DNA of 20,412 nucleotides from Oscillospiraceae bacterium (GTDB lineage: Bacteria > Bacillota > Clostridia > Oscillospirales > Oscillospiraceae): positions 1 through 20,412 of the forward strand of contig JAHHRR010000032.1 in the NCBI GenBank assembly GCA_020025655.1. The letters run 5' to 3'. A program made the position numbers and the translations under genes. This document shows positions 20,410 through 20,412 of this stretch, one piece after another. A model generated the notes under the pieces. That model had not been told where the DNA came from and ran no database searches. It saw only the letters and a program-made list of their open reading frames with translations. The stretch's first letter is position 1. Each line of letters begins with the position of its first letter.

Positions 20410-20412
20410 TTC

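Noticed and set aside
1..20412. CRISPR array, tRNA/rRNA genes, insertion sequences or phage genes
   Set aside because: No regularly spaced repeats, cloverleaf patterns, transposase or integrase motifs were seen on either strand.

Overview
The window looks like a chromosomal segment of a gut Clostridia bacterium (Oscillospiraceae/Ruminococcaceae-like). This is inferred from the ecfA1-ecfA2-ecfT-truA cluster, the low-to-mid GC content, strong GGAGG ribosome binding sites, an L20-type leader before infC, and a sugar transporter of the Firmicutes type with no ATPase gene of its own. No tRNA, rRNA, CRISPR array, phage or insertion-sequence gene is visible.

Layout. (1) Bases 1-4122, plus strand: the 3' part of an RlmI-like SAM-dependent methyltransferase, then the energising module of an ECF vitamin/metal transporter (ecfA1, ecfA2, ecfT) and truA. 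(2) 4147-4935: a cvpA-family membrane protein gene with its own extended -10 promoter. (3) 4907-8899: an apparent operon of a ClpE-like zinc-finger Clp ATPase, a macro-domain protein, a rhomboid protease and a DUF523 protein. It ends in a bidirectional terminator shared with the convergent araC-type gene. (4) 8982-17126: a sugar locus. A minus-strand AraC-family regulator is divergent from a plus-strand operon of a lipoprotein sugar-binding protein, two CUT1 permeases, a 63-aa two-helix membrane protein, a GH112 1,3-beta-galactosyl-N-acetylhexosamine phosphorylase and an N-acetylhexosamine 1-kinase. (5) 17181-18428, minus strand: a two-OB-fold SSB-like protein and a small exported protein. (6) 18480-19206: deoC. 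(7) 19178-19573, minus strand: a CmpB-like membrane protein. (8) 19652-20409: infC with a leader/attenuator and an apparent AUC start codon. The rest of that operon lies beyond the window.

How the genes work together. The best defined system is the sugar locus. The binding protein and permeases would import lacto-N-biose/galacto-N-biose (Gal-beta-1,3-HexNAc, from mucin or milk glycans). The GH112 enzyme would cleave it by phosphorolysis to Gal-1-P and GlcNAc/GalNAc, and the kinase would make HexNAc-1-P. The UDP-sugar exchange enzymes of the bifidobacterial pathway are not in the window and must be supplied elsewhere, as must the transporter ATPase. The locus carries several RNA signals: a strong terminator after the binding-protein gene, a second very long hairpin before the permeases, and a palindrome at the predicted transcription start. 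The least explained items are the 63-aa membrane protein, the intercistronic hairpin, and the small exported protein whose ribosome binding site can be paired away.
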